A DNA stretch of 64,000 nucleotides. Source: Orychophragmus violaceus. Taxonomy: Eukaryota > Streptophyta > Magnoliopsida > Brassicales > Brassicaceae. The position numbers were made by a program, and so were the translations under genes. Shown here one piece after another: positions 22,457-33,900 of the stretch. The notes under the pieces were generated by a model that was given only the letters and a program-made list of their open reading frames with translations, searched no databases and had not been told where the DNA came from. Positions within the stretch are counted from its first letter, which is position 1. Every line of letters begins with the position of its first letter. The stretch is from the NCBI GenBank assembly GCA_030180135.1, contig CM058239.1:62813823-62877822 (forward strand). Reading direction: 5' to 3'.

Positions 22457-23634
22457 TATTAGAGAGGAAGAAGAAATGGGATGAGGAGAGGCTGAAGAAG
22501 CCGAGCCTCAGTCCTAAACAAAGCAAGAAGAAGTGTTCCACAAGTAAAAGAGGTGGTTCCACAAGCATGAGAAGAGTGTTACAAGCAACACTCATAGATG
22601 AAGATGTGCAAAGTTGGGGCACACAGACACAGACACAGATGATCAATGTGCAAAGTTGGGGCAAGATCATCATGTGCAAAGTCAGGGCCAAAGTTATGAA
22701 GTGCAAAGTTGGGGCACTTAGATAATCAGAAGATGAAGATGTGCAAAGTTGGGGCCAAACAGATGTCTGTACAAAAACAGACTCAAGAAGAGTCACATGT
22801 GTGTTTAAGAAGATGCAAGTGGTGCAGAAATGTCTCTATCACTCTTGGGAGTGTGCCTTCTCTCTCTCCAGACCTGCACACGCCAATTAAGAGTTTAGAC
22901 AAGTCACTTTCAAGTCTGAACTCACTAGAAACCAAAATGAAGAGGAGAAGATCCAACCATCCATTCAAACTCGTTTTTCCCTCCTATGAATCAATGGTTG
23001 AGATGTAATCTTGGTTTATCTTTGTTTATTGTTGTCTTAACCTAATTGTGAGCCTATTTAAAGGTCTCCCACGCCATTGTAAACATTTGCTAATTCACAT
23101 ACAATTGAAAGACTTATTGTTACAAACAAAGTCTCTCTTCTTCTCTCTTTCCCTTTAGTTTTGTTCTTGCGGTTCCATTACTTAACTCTCATTGTGCTCT
23201 TCAATAAGACACAATGTAGACTCATGTAAGAGCATTGGTTGGCTGCTTAGGCAGTCCAAAACCACACTTGGATAGTTCTTCCATAACTAATCCAAGTGTG
23301 AGAAGCTCTCGGTTTTCATTAAAGCTCTTACATAGTTTTCCTTTTCTTCTTTAGAACACCTCTTAGTTAATTACTGATTTGGATCCATTCTCATGAGTAA
23401 ACTCTCCTAATGAGATGTTAAGCTCTTGGATACATTTTCATATAGCTTAAGTGTTCATTGTCTTGAGGTAGAATAGCTTTCTTCTCTTTTAGAACCGCAA
23501 ACCCTAGTTTTCTCTCTCTAAGCGGCTTAAGAACCCTAACCGTGTCTTAAGCCTCTTTCTTCATTCTACCTCATTCTCTAGAACCAGACTTGATATTAAG
23601 AGCTTCCTCATGGATGTCTCTTGGAATTCCAACA
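22457..23634 (+). repeat. 5' LTR of family A element (1178 bp)
   Basis: It runs from TATTAGAGAGG to GGAATTCCAACA. Between 22610 and 22765 there are five copies of TGCAAAGTTGGGGC or near variants. A 7-bp stem, GAGTGTT/AACACTC, is at 22574-22593. A TATA-like TATTTAAA is at 23055-23062. Confidence 0.93.
23055..23062 (+). promoter_or_regulatory. Putative TATA box in family A LTR
   Basis: TATTTAAA in the context GAGCCTATTTAAAGG, downstream of the repeated TGCAAAGTTGGGG motifs. The arrangement is consistent with an upstream regulatory array plus core promoter, conserved in each family A LTR. Confidence 0.5.
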
Positions 23635-25586
23635 TGGTATCAGAACCACAAGTTCTTGGCTCAAAGTTGTTTCAAGATAGAGAGCAAAATCTGTCTTGTT
23701 TAGTCTTTTGCTTCCGCAATGTTTTTGATGGACCAAGCTTCTGTTTTTACTTGGTTTCATGTTCTTAATACTTGTAGCTCTCTGTTTTGAAGAGATGACA
23801 AGTTGGACTTAATTTGGTTAAGAAATCAGAGAGGAACAAGAGCATATGGTTATGTCTTTACTCGTTGCTTCTCTGGTTTGTTTGTTGCTTGTTTCAAACT
23901 GAGCAAACTCAGTCCCTGAACTTTTTGAAATGTTTATGAGTTAAACTGAGCAAGAAACTCAGTCCCTGAACCTTAAACATGTGTTGGTTTCTAAGTTAAA
24001 CTAAGCTATCTTAGTCCCTGAACTAGAAACATATTTTCTAACTTTTTATTTTCTGTGTTTCAGGTTCATTCTCCCATACTCTCATTCTACTATACTCTGA
24101 GTTTGGTTTACATGCTCTTAAATCTGAGTTTATGCATTCCAAACTCACATACTCTCTATACTCTCATTCTCTGGTGCACACTCTCTTAAATCTGAGTTGT
24201 GTGTCATCCCATTCTCCTTATACTCTCTGGTTACTTCTATTTTACTCTAAAGTTTACTCCTAAAGAACTATCTTATTATTGCACAGAAACTTAAAGCTCA
24301 TTAGTCCTGATCAAACTTGTGTTGCTTGAGTGTTATCTTGTGTTTAGGTGTTCTTAGGAGGAATGAAGAGATGTTGGCAGTGAGGATCAGTCACAAAAAG
24401 AGGATGCATACTCTAAGTGGCGGTTCAAGCTGATGATGTTGGAGTTGTGTGGTTGAGGAGCTGAAGAAGTCTCCAACAAAACCAGTGAACTCAAGGAGTT
24501 GTGGATAAACTGAAATCCTCATTTGGTTGTGGGTGAACCCAAATCCTCATGGAGTTGTGGATGAACTGAAATCCTCATTTTGTTGGAGCCATCACCGAGT
24601 TGGGAATCAGCTGGTGGATGAGCTTATGGTTCAAGGATCTTCCCAAAGAAGAAGGCGGTTTACAAGCTGTCCATTCAAAGGAGGAAGAGGCCTTGTTCAA
24701 GAAGTTGTACAAGGAGTTGTACAAGTCATGTATGCGCATGGTGAAGAGCCATTCAAGGGTGCGGGGGAGCTTGTTGGATCAGTCATGGTTATGTTCCAAC
24801 AAGACAAAGAAATCACTCCCAACCGCAACAATAAATCAGGCTACTTCTAAACCCTCTCATTTCATTTCCATTAAGCTTCCATCTTATGAGTTCTCTTGAT
24901 TATGATTGTTTTTCAAAGTCAAAATGTTTTAAACCTAATTCTCAAAACGTTTTAGACTTGTTTTCTCTTAAGTATCTTGTTGTGATCATGTGTTTCAATT
25001 CAAAAAACGTTTTAAAACTAATACTCAAAACGTTTCAAAACATTAAGGTTTAATGCTTAGCTAATGTTCTAAATGTCTTGCACACACTTAACATGTTTCC
25101 TTTAAACCTTTGTGTTGAAGGAAAAGATAAAGACATGCTTGAGGAGCATTAGAAAGTGAAGGAGCTATGAGGAGCATCCGCAAGTCTTGAAGTCTTTCCA
25201 AGAGGAAGATGAGACCAACTTGAAGTTCAACTCAGGAAGAGAAGGATTATCAATGTTGGGGTTAAAGGCCGGAGCACTATAGAGTCCAAGTTTCAAAAGA
25301 CACAACAAAGATCAAAGAAGTTCATATCAAGAAGAATCAAATCAAGGAATGCTAAGGAAAGAAAGAGATGGGAAAAGGAGTGAGCCGTGAGTTAAGATGA
25401 TGATACCAAGGTCAAGTTACATCTTGAGTAGGTGACTATACTCTTTTTGTCCTCCTTAAGGTTTTATCCCAAGAGGTTTTACTTAAGGAGGTTTTTAATG
25501 AGGTAGTTCAACCGCTCCAAGCTTGGCCTTTGGTCCTCTTCTCCCTTTGGTCTTTTGGAGTCCCGACGACCAAGCTTGCGGGGGAG
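23635..25586 (+). other. Family A internal region (non-coding), primer site to polypurine tract
   Basis: It begins with the primer site TGGTATCAGAAC and ends in GCGGGGGAG. Three short hairpins lie 263-381 nt downstream of the LTR (23898-23913, 23945-23963, 24000-24015). A pair of imperfect repeats containing AAATCCTCAT and GGAGTTGTGGAT occurs near 24490-24580. AAAACGTTTT palindromes lie at 24944-24953 and 25004-25013, with a near copy at 25027-25036. A 107-codon frame at 24527-24850 is open here but disrupted in the copy at 39692-40108, so it is probably not a gene. Confidence 0.85.
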
Positions 25587-26764
25587 TATTAGAGAGGAAG
25601 AAGAAATGGGATGAGGAGAGGCTGAAGAAGCCGAGCCTCAGTCCTAAACAAAGCAAGAAGAAGTGTTCCACAAGTAAAAGAGGTGGTTCCACAAGCATGA
25701 GAAGAGTGTTACAAGCAACACTCATAGATGAAGATGTGCAAAGTTGGGGCACACAGACACAGACACAGATGATCAATGTGCAAAGTTGGGGCAAGATCAT
25801 CATGTGCAAAGTCAGGGCCAAAGTTATGAAGTGCAAAGTTGGGGCACTTAGATAATCAGAAGATGAAGATGTGCAAAGTTGGGGCCAAACAGATGTCTGT
25901 ACAAAAACAGACTCAAGAAGAGTCACATGTGTGTTTAAGAAGATGCAAGTGGTGCAGAAATGTCTCTATCACTCTTGGGAGTGTGCCTTCTCTCTCTCCA
26001 GACCTGCACACGCCAATTAAGAGTTTAGACAAGTCACTTTCAAGTCTGAACTCACTAGAAACCAAAATGAAGAGGAGAAGATCCAACCATCCATTCAAAC
26101 TCGTTTTTCCCTCCTATGAATCAATGGTTGAGATGTAATCTTGGTTTATCTTTGTTTATTGTTGTCTTAACCTAATTGTGAGCCTATTTAAAGGTCTCCC
26201 ACGCCATTGTAAACATTTGCTAATTCACATACAATTGAAAGACTTATTGTTACAAACAAAGTCTCTCTTCTTCTCTCTTTCCCTTTAGTTTTGTTCTTGC
26301 GGTTCCATTACTTAACTCTCATTGTGCTCTTCAATAAGACACAATGTAGACTCATGTAAGAGCATTGGTTGGCTGCTTAGGCAGTCCAAAACCACACTTG
26401 GATAGTTCTTCCATAACTAATCCAAGTGTGAGAAGCTCTCGGTTTTCATTAAAGCTCTTACATAGTTTTCCTTTTCTTCTTTAGAACACCTCTTAGTTAA
26501 TTACTGATTTGGATCCATTCTCATGAGTAAACTCTCCTAATGAGATGTTAAGCTCTTGGATACATTTTCATATAGCTTAAGTGTTCATTGTCTTGAGGTA
26601 GAATAGCTTTCTTCTCTTTTAGAACCGCAAACCCTAGTTTTCTCTCTCTAAGCGGCTTAAGAACCCTAACCGTGTCTTAAGCCTCTTTCTTCATTCTACC
26701 TCATTCTCTAGAACCAGACTTGATATTAAGAGCTTCCTCATGGATGTCTCTTGGAATTCCAACA
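25587..26764 (+). repeat. 3' LTR of family A element (1178 bp)
   Basis: Same length as the 5' LTR, with no difference noticed. It ends CCAACA, followed by ATGAG. Confidence 0.93.
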
Positions 26765-29700
26765 ATGAGAATCCTAAAAAAAACTTTGTAACCAAAACTT
26801 CTTGAAACATATATGTCATGGATTGAAGAATTTAGGTGTTGTAAGAACTATAAGTAAGTTTATGTATGCTCAGAAAGGTAGAATGAGAAGCATGTTATAC
26901 AAGTTGTTGTTCTTTTCAATCACCCCCAAGTAACACTACTAAGAGACTAGAAAGAAACTTTGATCTTGTAAAAGGCCCTATGAGAATCCTAAAAATAACT
27001 TTGTAACCAAAACTTTTTGAAACATATATGTCATGGATTGAAGAATTTAGGTGATTAAAGACAACTATAAGTAAGTTTATGTATGCTCAGAAAGATAGAA
27101 TGAGAAGCATGTTATACAAGTTGTTGTTCCTTTCAATCACCCCCAAGTAACACTACTAAGATACTAGATTCTTTGATCTTGTAAAAGTCCCTATGAGAAT
27201 CCTAAAAAAAACTTTGTAACCAAAACTTCTTGAAACATATATGTCATGGATTGAAGAATTTAGGTGATGTAAGACAACTATAAGTAAGTTTTCGTATGCT
27301 ACTAAAGGTAGAATGAGAAGCATGTTATACAAGTTTATGTTCTTTGAACCACCCCTAAGTAACCATAATAAAAGACTAGAAAGAATCTTTGATCTTCTAA
27401 AAGGCCCTATGAGAATCTTAAAAAAAAAACTTTGCAACCAAAACTTCTTGAAACATATATGTCATGGATTGAAGAATTTAGGTGATGTAAGACAACTATA
27501 AGTAAGTTCATGTATGCTCAAAAAGGTAGAATGAGAAACATGTTATACAAGTTGTTGTTCCTTTCAATCACCCCAAGTAACACTACTAAGAGACTAGAAA
27601 GAAACTTTGATCTTGTAAAAGGCCCTATGAGAATCCTAAAAATAACTTTGTAACCAAAACTTTTTGAAACATATATGTCATGGATTGAAGAATTTAGGTG
27701 ATGTAAGACAACTATAAGTAAGTTTATGTATGCTCAGAAAGGTAGAATGAGAAGCATGTTATACAAGTTGTTGTTCCTTTCAATCACCCCCAAGTAACAC
27801 TACTAAGAGACTAGAAAGAAACTTTGATCTTGTAAAAGGCCCTATGAGAATCCTAAAAAAAACTTTGTAACCAAAACTTCTTGAAACATATATGTCATGG
27901 ATTGAAGAATTTAGGTGATGTAAGAACTATAAGTAAGTTTATGTATGCTCAGAAAGGTAGAACGAGAAGCATGTTATACAAGTTGTTGTTCTTTTCAATC
28001 ACCCCCAAGGAACACTACTAAGAGACTAGAAAGAAACTTTGATCTTGTAAAAGGCCCTATGAGAATCCTAAAAAAAACTTTGTAACCAAAACTTCTTGAA
28101 ACATATATGTCATGGATTGAAGAATTTAGGTGATCTAAGACAACTATAAGTAAGTTTATGTATGCTCAGAAAGGTAGAATGAGAAGCATGTTATACAAGT
28201 TGTTGTTCCTTTCAATCACCCCCAAGTAACACTACTAAGAGACTAGAAAGAAACTTTGATCTTGTAAAAGGCCCTATGAGAATCCTAAAAATAACTTTGT
28301 AACCAAAACTTTTTGAAACATATATGTCATGGATTGAAGAATTTAGGTGATGTAAGACAACTATAAGTAAGTTTATGTATGCTCAGAAAGATAGAATGAG
28401 AAGCATGTTATACAAGTTGTTGTTCCTTTCAATCACCCCCAAGTAACACTACTAAGAGACTAGAAAGAAACTTTGATCTTGTAAAAGGCCATATGAGAAT
28501 CCTAAAAAAAACTTTGTAACCAAAACTTCTTGAAACATATATGTCATGGATTGAAGAATTTAGGTGTTGTAAGAACTATAAGTAAGTTTATGTATGCTCA
28601 GAAAGGTAGAATGAGAAGCATGTTATACAAGTTGTTGTTCTTTTCAATCACCCCCAAGTAACACTACTAAGAGACTAGAAAGAAACTTTGATCTTGTAAA
28701 AGGCCCTATGAGAATCCTAAAAATAACTTTGTAACCAAAACTTTTTGAAGCATATATGTCATGGATTGAAGAATTTAGGTGATTAAAGACAACTATAAGT
28801 AAGTTTATGTATGCTCAGAAAGATAGAATGAGAAGCATGTTATACAAGTTGTTGTTCCTTTCAATCACCCCCAAGTAACACTACTAAGAGACTAGAAAGA
28901 AACTTTGATCTTGTAAAAGGCCCTATGAGAATCCTAAAAAAAACTTTGTAACCAAAACTTCTTGAAACATATATGTCATGGATTGAAGAATTTAGGTGTT
29001 GTAAGAACTATAAGTAAGTTTATGTATGCTCAGAAAGGTAGAATGAGAAGCATGTTATACAAGTTGTTGTTCTTTTCAATCACCCCCAAGTAACACTACT
29101 AAGAGACTAGAAAGAAACTTTGATCTTGTAAAAGGCCCTATGAGAATCCTAAAAATAACTTTGTAACCAAAACTTTTTGAAACATATATGTCATGGATTG
29201 AAGAATTTAGGTGATTAAAGACAACTATAAGTAAGTTTATGTATGCTCAGAAAGATAGAATGAGAAGCATGTTATACAAGTTGTTGTTCCTTTCAATCAC
29301 CCCCAAGTAACACTACTATGAGACTAGATTCTTTGATCTTGTAAAAGTCCCTATGAGAATCCTAAAAAAAACTTTGTAACCAAAACTTCTTGAAACATAT
29401 ATGTCATGGATTGAAGAATTTAGGTGATGTAAGACAACTATAAGTAAGTTTTCGTATGCTACTAAAGGTAGAATGAGAAGCATGTTATACAAGTTTATGT
29501 TCTTTGAACCACCCCTAAGTAACCATAATAAAAGACTAGAAAGAATCTTTGATCTTCTAAAAGGCCCTATGAGAATCTTAAAAAAAAAACTTTGCAACCA
29601 AAACTTCTTGAAACATATATGTCATGGATTGAAGAATTTAGGTGATGTAAGACAACTATAAGTAAGTTCATGTATGCTCAAAAAGGTAGAATGAGAAGCA

Positions 29701-30174
29701 TGTTATACAAGTTGTTGTTCCTTTCAATCACCCCCAAGTAACACTACTAAGAGACTAGAAAGAAACTTTGATCTTGTAAAAGGCCCTATGAGAATCCTAA
29801 AAATAACTTTGTAACCAAAACTTTTTGAAACATATATGTCATGGATTGAAGAATTTAGGTGATGTAAGACAACTATAAGTAAGTTTATGTATGCTCAGAA
29901 AGGTAGAATGAGAAGCATGTTATACAAGTTGTTGTTCCTTTCAATCACCCCCAAGTAACACTACTAAGAGACTAGAAAGAAACTTTGATCTTGTAAAAGG
30001 CCCTATGAGAATCCTAAAAAAAACTTTGTAACCAAAACTTCTTGAAACATATATGTCATGGATTGAAGAATTTAGGTGATGTAAGAACTATAAGTAAGTT
30101 TATGTATGCTCAGAAAGGTAGAACGAGAAGCATGTTATACAAGTTGTTGTTCTTTTCAATCACCCCCAAGGAAC
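26765..30174 (+). repeat. Satellite array block 4
   Basis: About 15-16 monomers. Two type-2 monomers (near 27310-27430 and 29470-29590) and their neighbours, including a 4-bp shortening (CTAGATTCTTTG in place of CTAGAAAGAAACTTTG) at 27174 and 29334, repeat with an offset of exactly 2160 bp, which is ten monomers. The block ends with GGAAC (30170-30174), the target duplicate of T3. Confidence 0.93.
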
Positions 30175-30690
30175 TATTGAAATGGAGATCCAAAGTATTG
30201 AGATGAAGACATTAATCAGAAGTCCCTTCATCCGATCAGAAGAGGAAGAGGTGAATAAGTAAAACCGAAGAGAATTTAATCTCATGGTTAAGTTGTAAAA
30301 GGATAAGTTACCATGAATCAAGTCAAATATCTTCTAGAAGGTTGACTCCACGGATGAATAGTGCCAGGAGACAAGATTCAAATTCAAATGGAGATTCCCT
30401 TCCCTACTTGCTTCATCTTTTTGTCTAAAGGGGTCCTAAGAATTATTTTGTCATCTAAATTTGAATTTGAATGTATAGCCACGAAATTTAGTTGTTTTTA
30501 TGTCTATATATTCATTGTAATATCAAGAAGAAAAAAAATACACTCTTTTTGGGAGTTTTCCCCTCATACTTCTTCTTCTCTCTCTCTCACAATCTCTCCT
30601 CTAATCTCATACGAATTTCTCTCATGTTCTTCATTCTCACTAAGTTAAACACTCAAATACTCTTCATAATCTCATATTCTAAAACTTACA
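30175..30690 (+). repeat. 5' LTR of T3 (516 bp)
   Basis: It runs from TATTGAAATGG to AAAACTTACA. A TATA-like TATATATT is at 30505-30512. It belongs to the same subfamily as T5 (515 bp) and differs from the 506-bp LTRs of T1 and T4. Confidence 0.94.
30505..30512 (+). promoter_or_regulatory. Putative TATA box in T3 LTR
   Basis: TATATATT in GTCTATATATTCATTG is conserved in T1, T4 and T5. Only core-promoter resemblance is visible. Confidence 0.55.
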
Positions 30691-30702
30691 TGGTATCAGA
30701 GC
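30691..30702 (+). other. Primer binding site, T3
   Basis: TGGTATCAGAGC directly follows the 5' LTR. It is the initiator-Met tRNA complement. Confidence 0.92.
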
Positions 30703-30917
30703 ATTAAGCTCCTGTACCTATTCATTTCCGCAATCTTTTCTTTGAACCTGTTCTAAAATCTGTTCTTGAAAGCTTGTTCCTGTTTTTGAAATTTTTAAAC
30801 TCTTAAGTCATTTCTTTGACTTGGTTACTCCTGTGTGTGTTCTCTGTGAGTTGAGAACTCTTCTGTTCAAACATTTCATCTTGAAAACTCCCTCCTTGCT
30901 ACAAATCAGTCTCAGCA

Positions 30918-33900
30918 ATGGAGAACTCAAGAGTGGTTATTCCTGTGATTCTTAAGGGCACCAACTACATTGTTTGGGCCAGAATGGTTAAGTCTGCTCT
31001 TGGAGGCAGAGGTCTGTGGAAGTATATCTTGAGTAGCAATGCTCCACAGAAGGTGTTTAAAGTCAGGTCTGAAGCTGAAGCCAAGAGTGGAGCTGAGGCA
31101 GAGACTAAAAGTGGTGGTGAGTCTCATGAAGAGGCTACTGAAGCTGATGAAGAAGCTTGGATACAAGGGGACCAGAATGTGCTCTCTATACTCCAAAGCT
31201 CACTGGACCAGCACCTATTGGAAGCCTACTCTTATTGTGTGACTTCCAAGGAGCTGTGGGATACTATTGAGAAGGTTTATGGGAACAAATCAAACCTGAG
31301 CAGAGTCTTTGAGGTTAAGCTGGCCATCAACAACCTCCAGCAAGAAGATATGGAGTTTAAAGCTCACTTTGGAAAGTTTAGCTCACTGTGGGCAGAGTTG
31401 GAGATGTTGAGGCCACCAAGCAGTGATCCTTTGGTGTTACAAGAAAGAAGAGAGCAGGATAAAGTCTTTGCGCTTCTGCTCACCTTGAACTCATCTTACA
31501 ATGGGTTGATTAAGCACATTTTAAGGGCAGACACTTTACCTGACTTGGATGATGTGTGTGGACAAATTCAGAAAGAGCAAGGCTCATTTGGGCTGTTCAA
31601 AGGTAAAGGTGAGCTGGTAACCGCCAACAAAGGGATGTATAAAGCTGATGAGAGGCAGAACTATGGAGGTGACAAGAGAGGAGTCTTAATGTGTGAGTTT
31701 TGCAAGAAGAGTGGGCATTTGAAAGATAGATGCTGGCGCCTTCACCCAAACCTCAGACCCTCATCTCACAACAACCGGTTCAAAGATCAAAGGGCAAACT
31801 ACTCGTATGGTGCAGCTGGACCAGGTTCTTCTTCAATGCAGAAATGTGATGAAGGAAGAGCAATGGTGGTCCATCAAGCTCCAGCCATGACTTCTCAGAG
31901 TGATGTGGTAAGAAGGTCAGACCTTGAGGCTCTCATCAAAGCCCTCAAGGATAACTCTGGTATGGTTCTTGGTACATCACTCTTTGCTTCAAATAAAATC
32001 AGACCCTTGATTATTGATTCAGGAGCCTCTCATCATATGATAAGTGATTCTAGGTTGATAGACAATGTTAAACCAGCTTTAGGAAGTGTGGTAATTGCAA
32101 ATGGTGATAAGATTCCAATACAAGGCATAGGAAACCTGAAATTGTTTAACAAAGAATCTAAAGCTTTCTATATGCCTAGCTTCACTTCCAACTTAGTATC
32201 TGTGAAAAGAATAGCCACTGATCTAAAATGCAATGTTGTTTTTAGTCCTAATGATGTTGTGTTTCAGGATATTAAGACAAGTAAGTTGATTGGGAAAGGT
32301 GTGACAAAGGATGAGCTCTACATAGTTGAAGACACCAACCCCTCTTCTGAATTATCTACTGCTTTATCTACTTGTGTTGGTGTGGATGATTCTATTTGGC
32401 ATGCTAGACTAGGACATCCACACTCTAGGGCTTTAGGACTCTTATTACCTTCTGTTTCTTTTAAAAATGATGAGTGTGAGGCTTGTATTCTTGGAAAACA
32501 TTGCAAATCTGTTTTTCCAACTTCTAAAACTACTTATGAAAGTTGCTTTGATCTTGTTCATTCTGATGTGTGGACTGCTCCTTGTATGTCTAGAGAGAAT
32601 CATAAGTACTTTGTCACTTTCATTGATGAAAAATCTAAGTATACTTGGATAACATTGATGCAAACTAAGGATAGAGTGTTAGAAGCTTTCATGAATTTTC
32701 AAAGTCATGTTACTAACCATTTCAATGCTAAGATCAAAATTTTTAGATCAGACAATGGTGGGGAGTATACAAGCAATGCTTTCAAACAACACTTGTCCAA
32801 ACATGGGATTCTTCATCAAACAAGCTGTCCTTACACTCCACAACAAAATGGAGTGGCTGAGAGAAAGAACAGACACTTAATGGAGGTGGCAAGGTCCATG
32901 ATGTTCTACAAGAATGTTCCTAAGAAGTTTTGGGGAGATGCAGTCATGACTGCCTGCTACTTGATCAATAGAACTCCCACAAGAGTTCTTAAGGATCAAT
33001 CTCCATTTCAGGTATTAAACAAAACCAATCCATTAGTTGATCACTTACGTGTGTTTGGGTGTATTTGCTTTGTGTTAATACCAGGAGAACAAAGGGATAA
33101 GTTGGATGCTAAGAGCACCAAAGCCATGTTCATTGGCTACTCTACAACACAAAGGGGATACAAGTGTTATGTGCCTGAAACAAGGAAGGTTTTGATCTCC
33201 AGAGATGTGAAATTTATGGAGACAAGAAGTTTCTATGATGAGAAGAATTGGGATAGCTTGAAGGATCTTCCCACATCTCAATCAGATAGAGCAGCTAACC
33301 TAAGGATGATCATGGAGAACCTTGGTATTAGTATGCATCATCAACCGTCTAAACCAAGCCCAGCCTCTTCAGTCCCTGTTTTGCCTTCAGAAACTCCTCA
33401 ACATTCCCATCTTGATCATGAGGGGGACACTCAAGAATCAGCTCAAGAACCGCAAGAACCTGATTCTCCTACACATGATCAAGCTGGAGCTGAGGAGAAT
33501 GAGGAACATGAAGTAGAACCTGAGGAGTTGGATCATCAAAATGAAGAGGTTGAACAGCCGGTTGTGAATGAGCAGCAAGTTCAAGTGTTAAGAAGGAGCA
33601 CAAGGGAGAAGAAGGATCCATCAGAATGGAAGAAAACTAGAGTTTACTTCAACAGCAATGCAGTAGCTCATCCCATTCAAGCTGTTTGCAGTTTAGTTCA
33701 TGTACCTTTGGAACATCAAGTGTTCATTGGGAAGTTGGATCAAGAACATGTACCAACAACTTATGAAGAAGCTAAGGGAGATAAGAGATGGATGCAAGCT
33801 GTGAATGAAGAAACCAAAGCAATGGAAAACAATGAGACTTGGTATGAAGCTGAACTTCCTAAAGGAAAGAAGGCAGTGAGTTCTAAATGGGTTTTCACTA

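Larger units (their letters stand above)
22457..26764 (+). mobile_element. Complete non-autonomous LTR element, family A
   Basis: A 4308-bp element flanked by ATGAG (22452-22456 and 26765-26769), with two 1178-bp LTRs that look identical. The 1952-bp internal region runs from a primer site (23635-23646) to a polypurine tract (25575-25586) and has no gag, protease, integrase or reverse-transcriptase motif in any frame. Long LTRs with a non-coding interior fit the LARD class. Its TATT...CA ends, 5-bp duplications and initiator-Met primer site match the Copia elements here, so a Copia partner is likely to supply the proteins. Confidence 0.93.

Noticed and set aside
24527..24850. 107-codon frame in the family A interior, nearly identical at 14959-15252
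   Set aside because: In the diverged copy at 39692-40108 the frame is shifted part-way, and there is no recognisable domain. Conservation between the two similar copies is explained by recent common origin.
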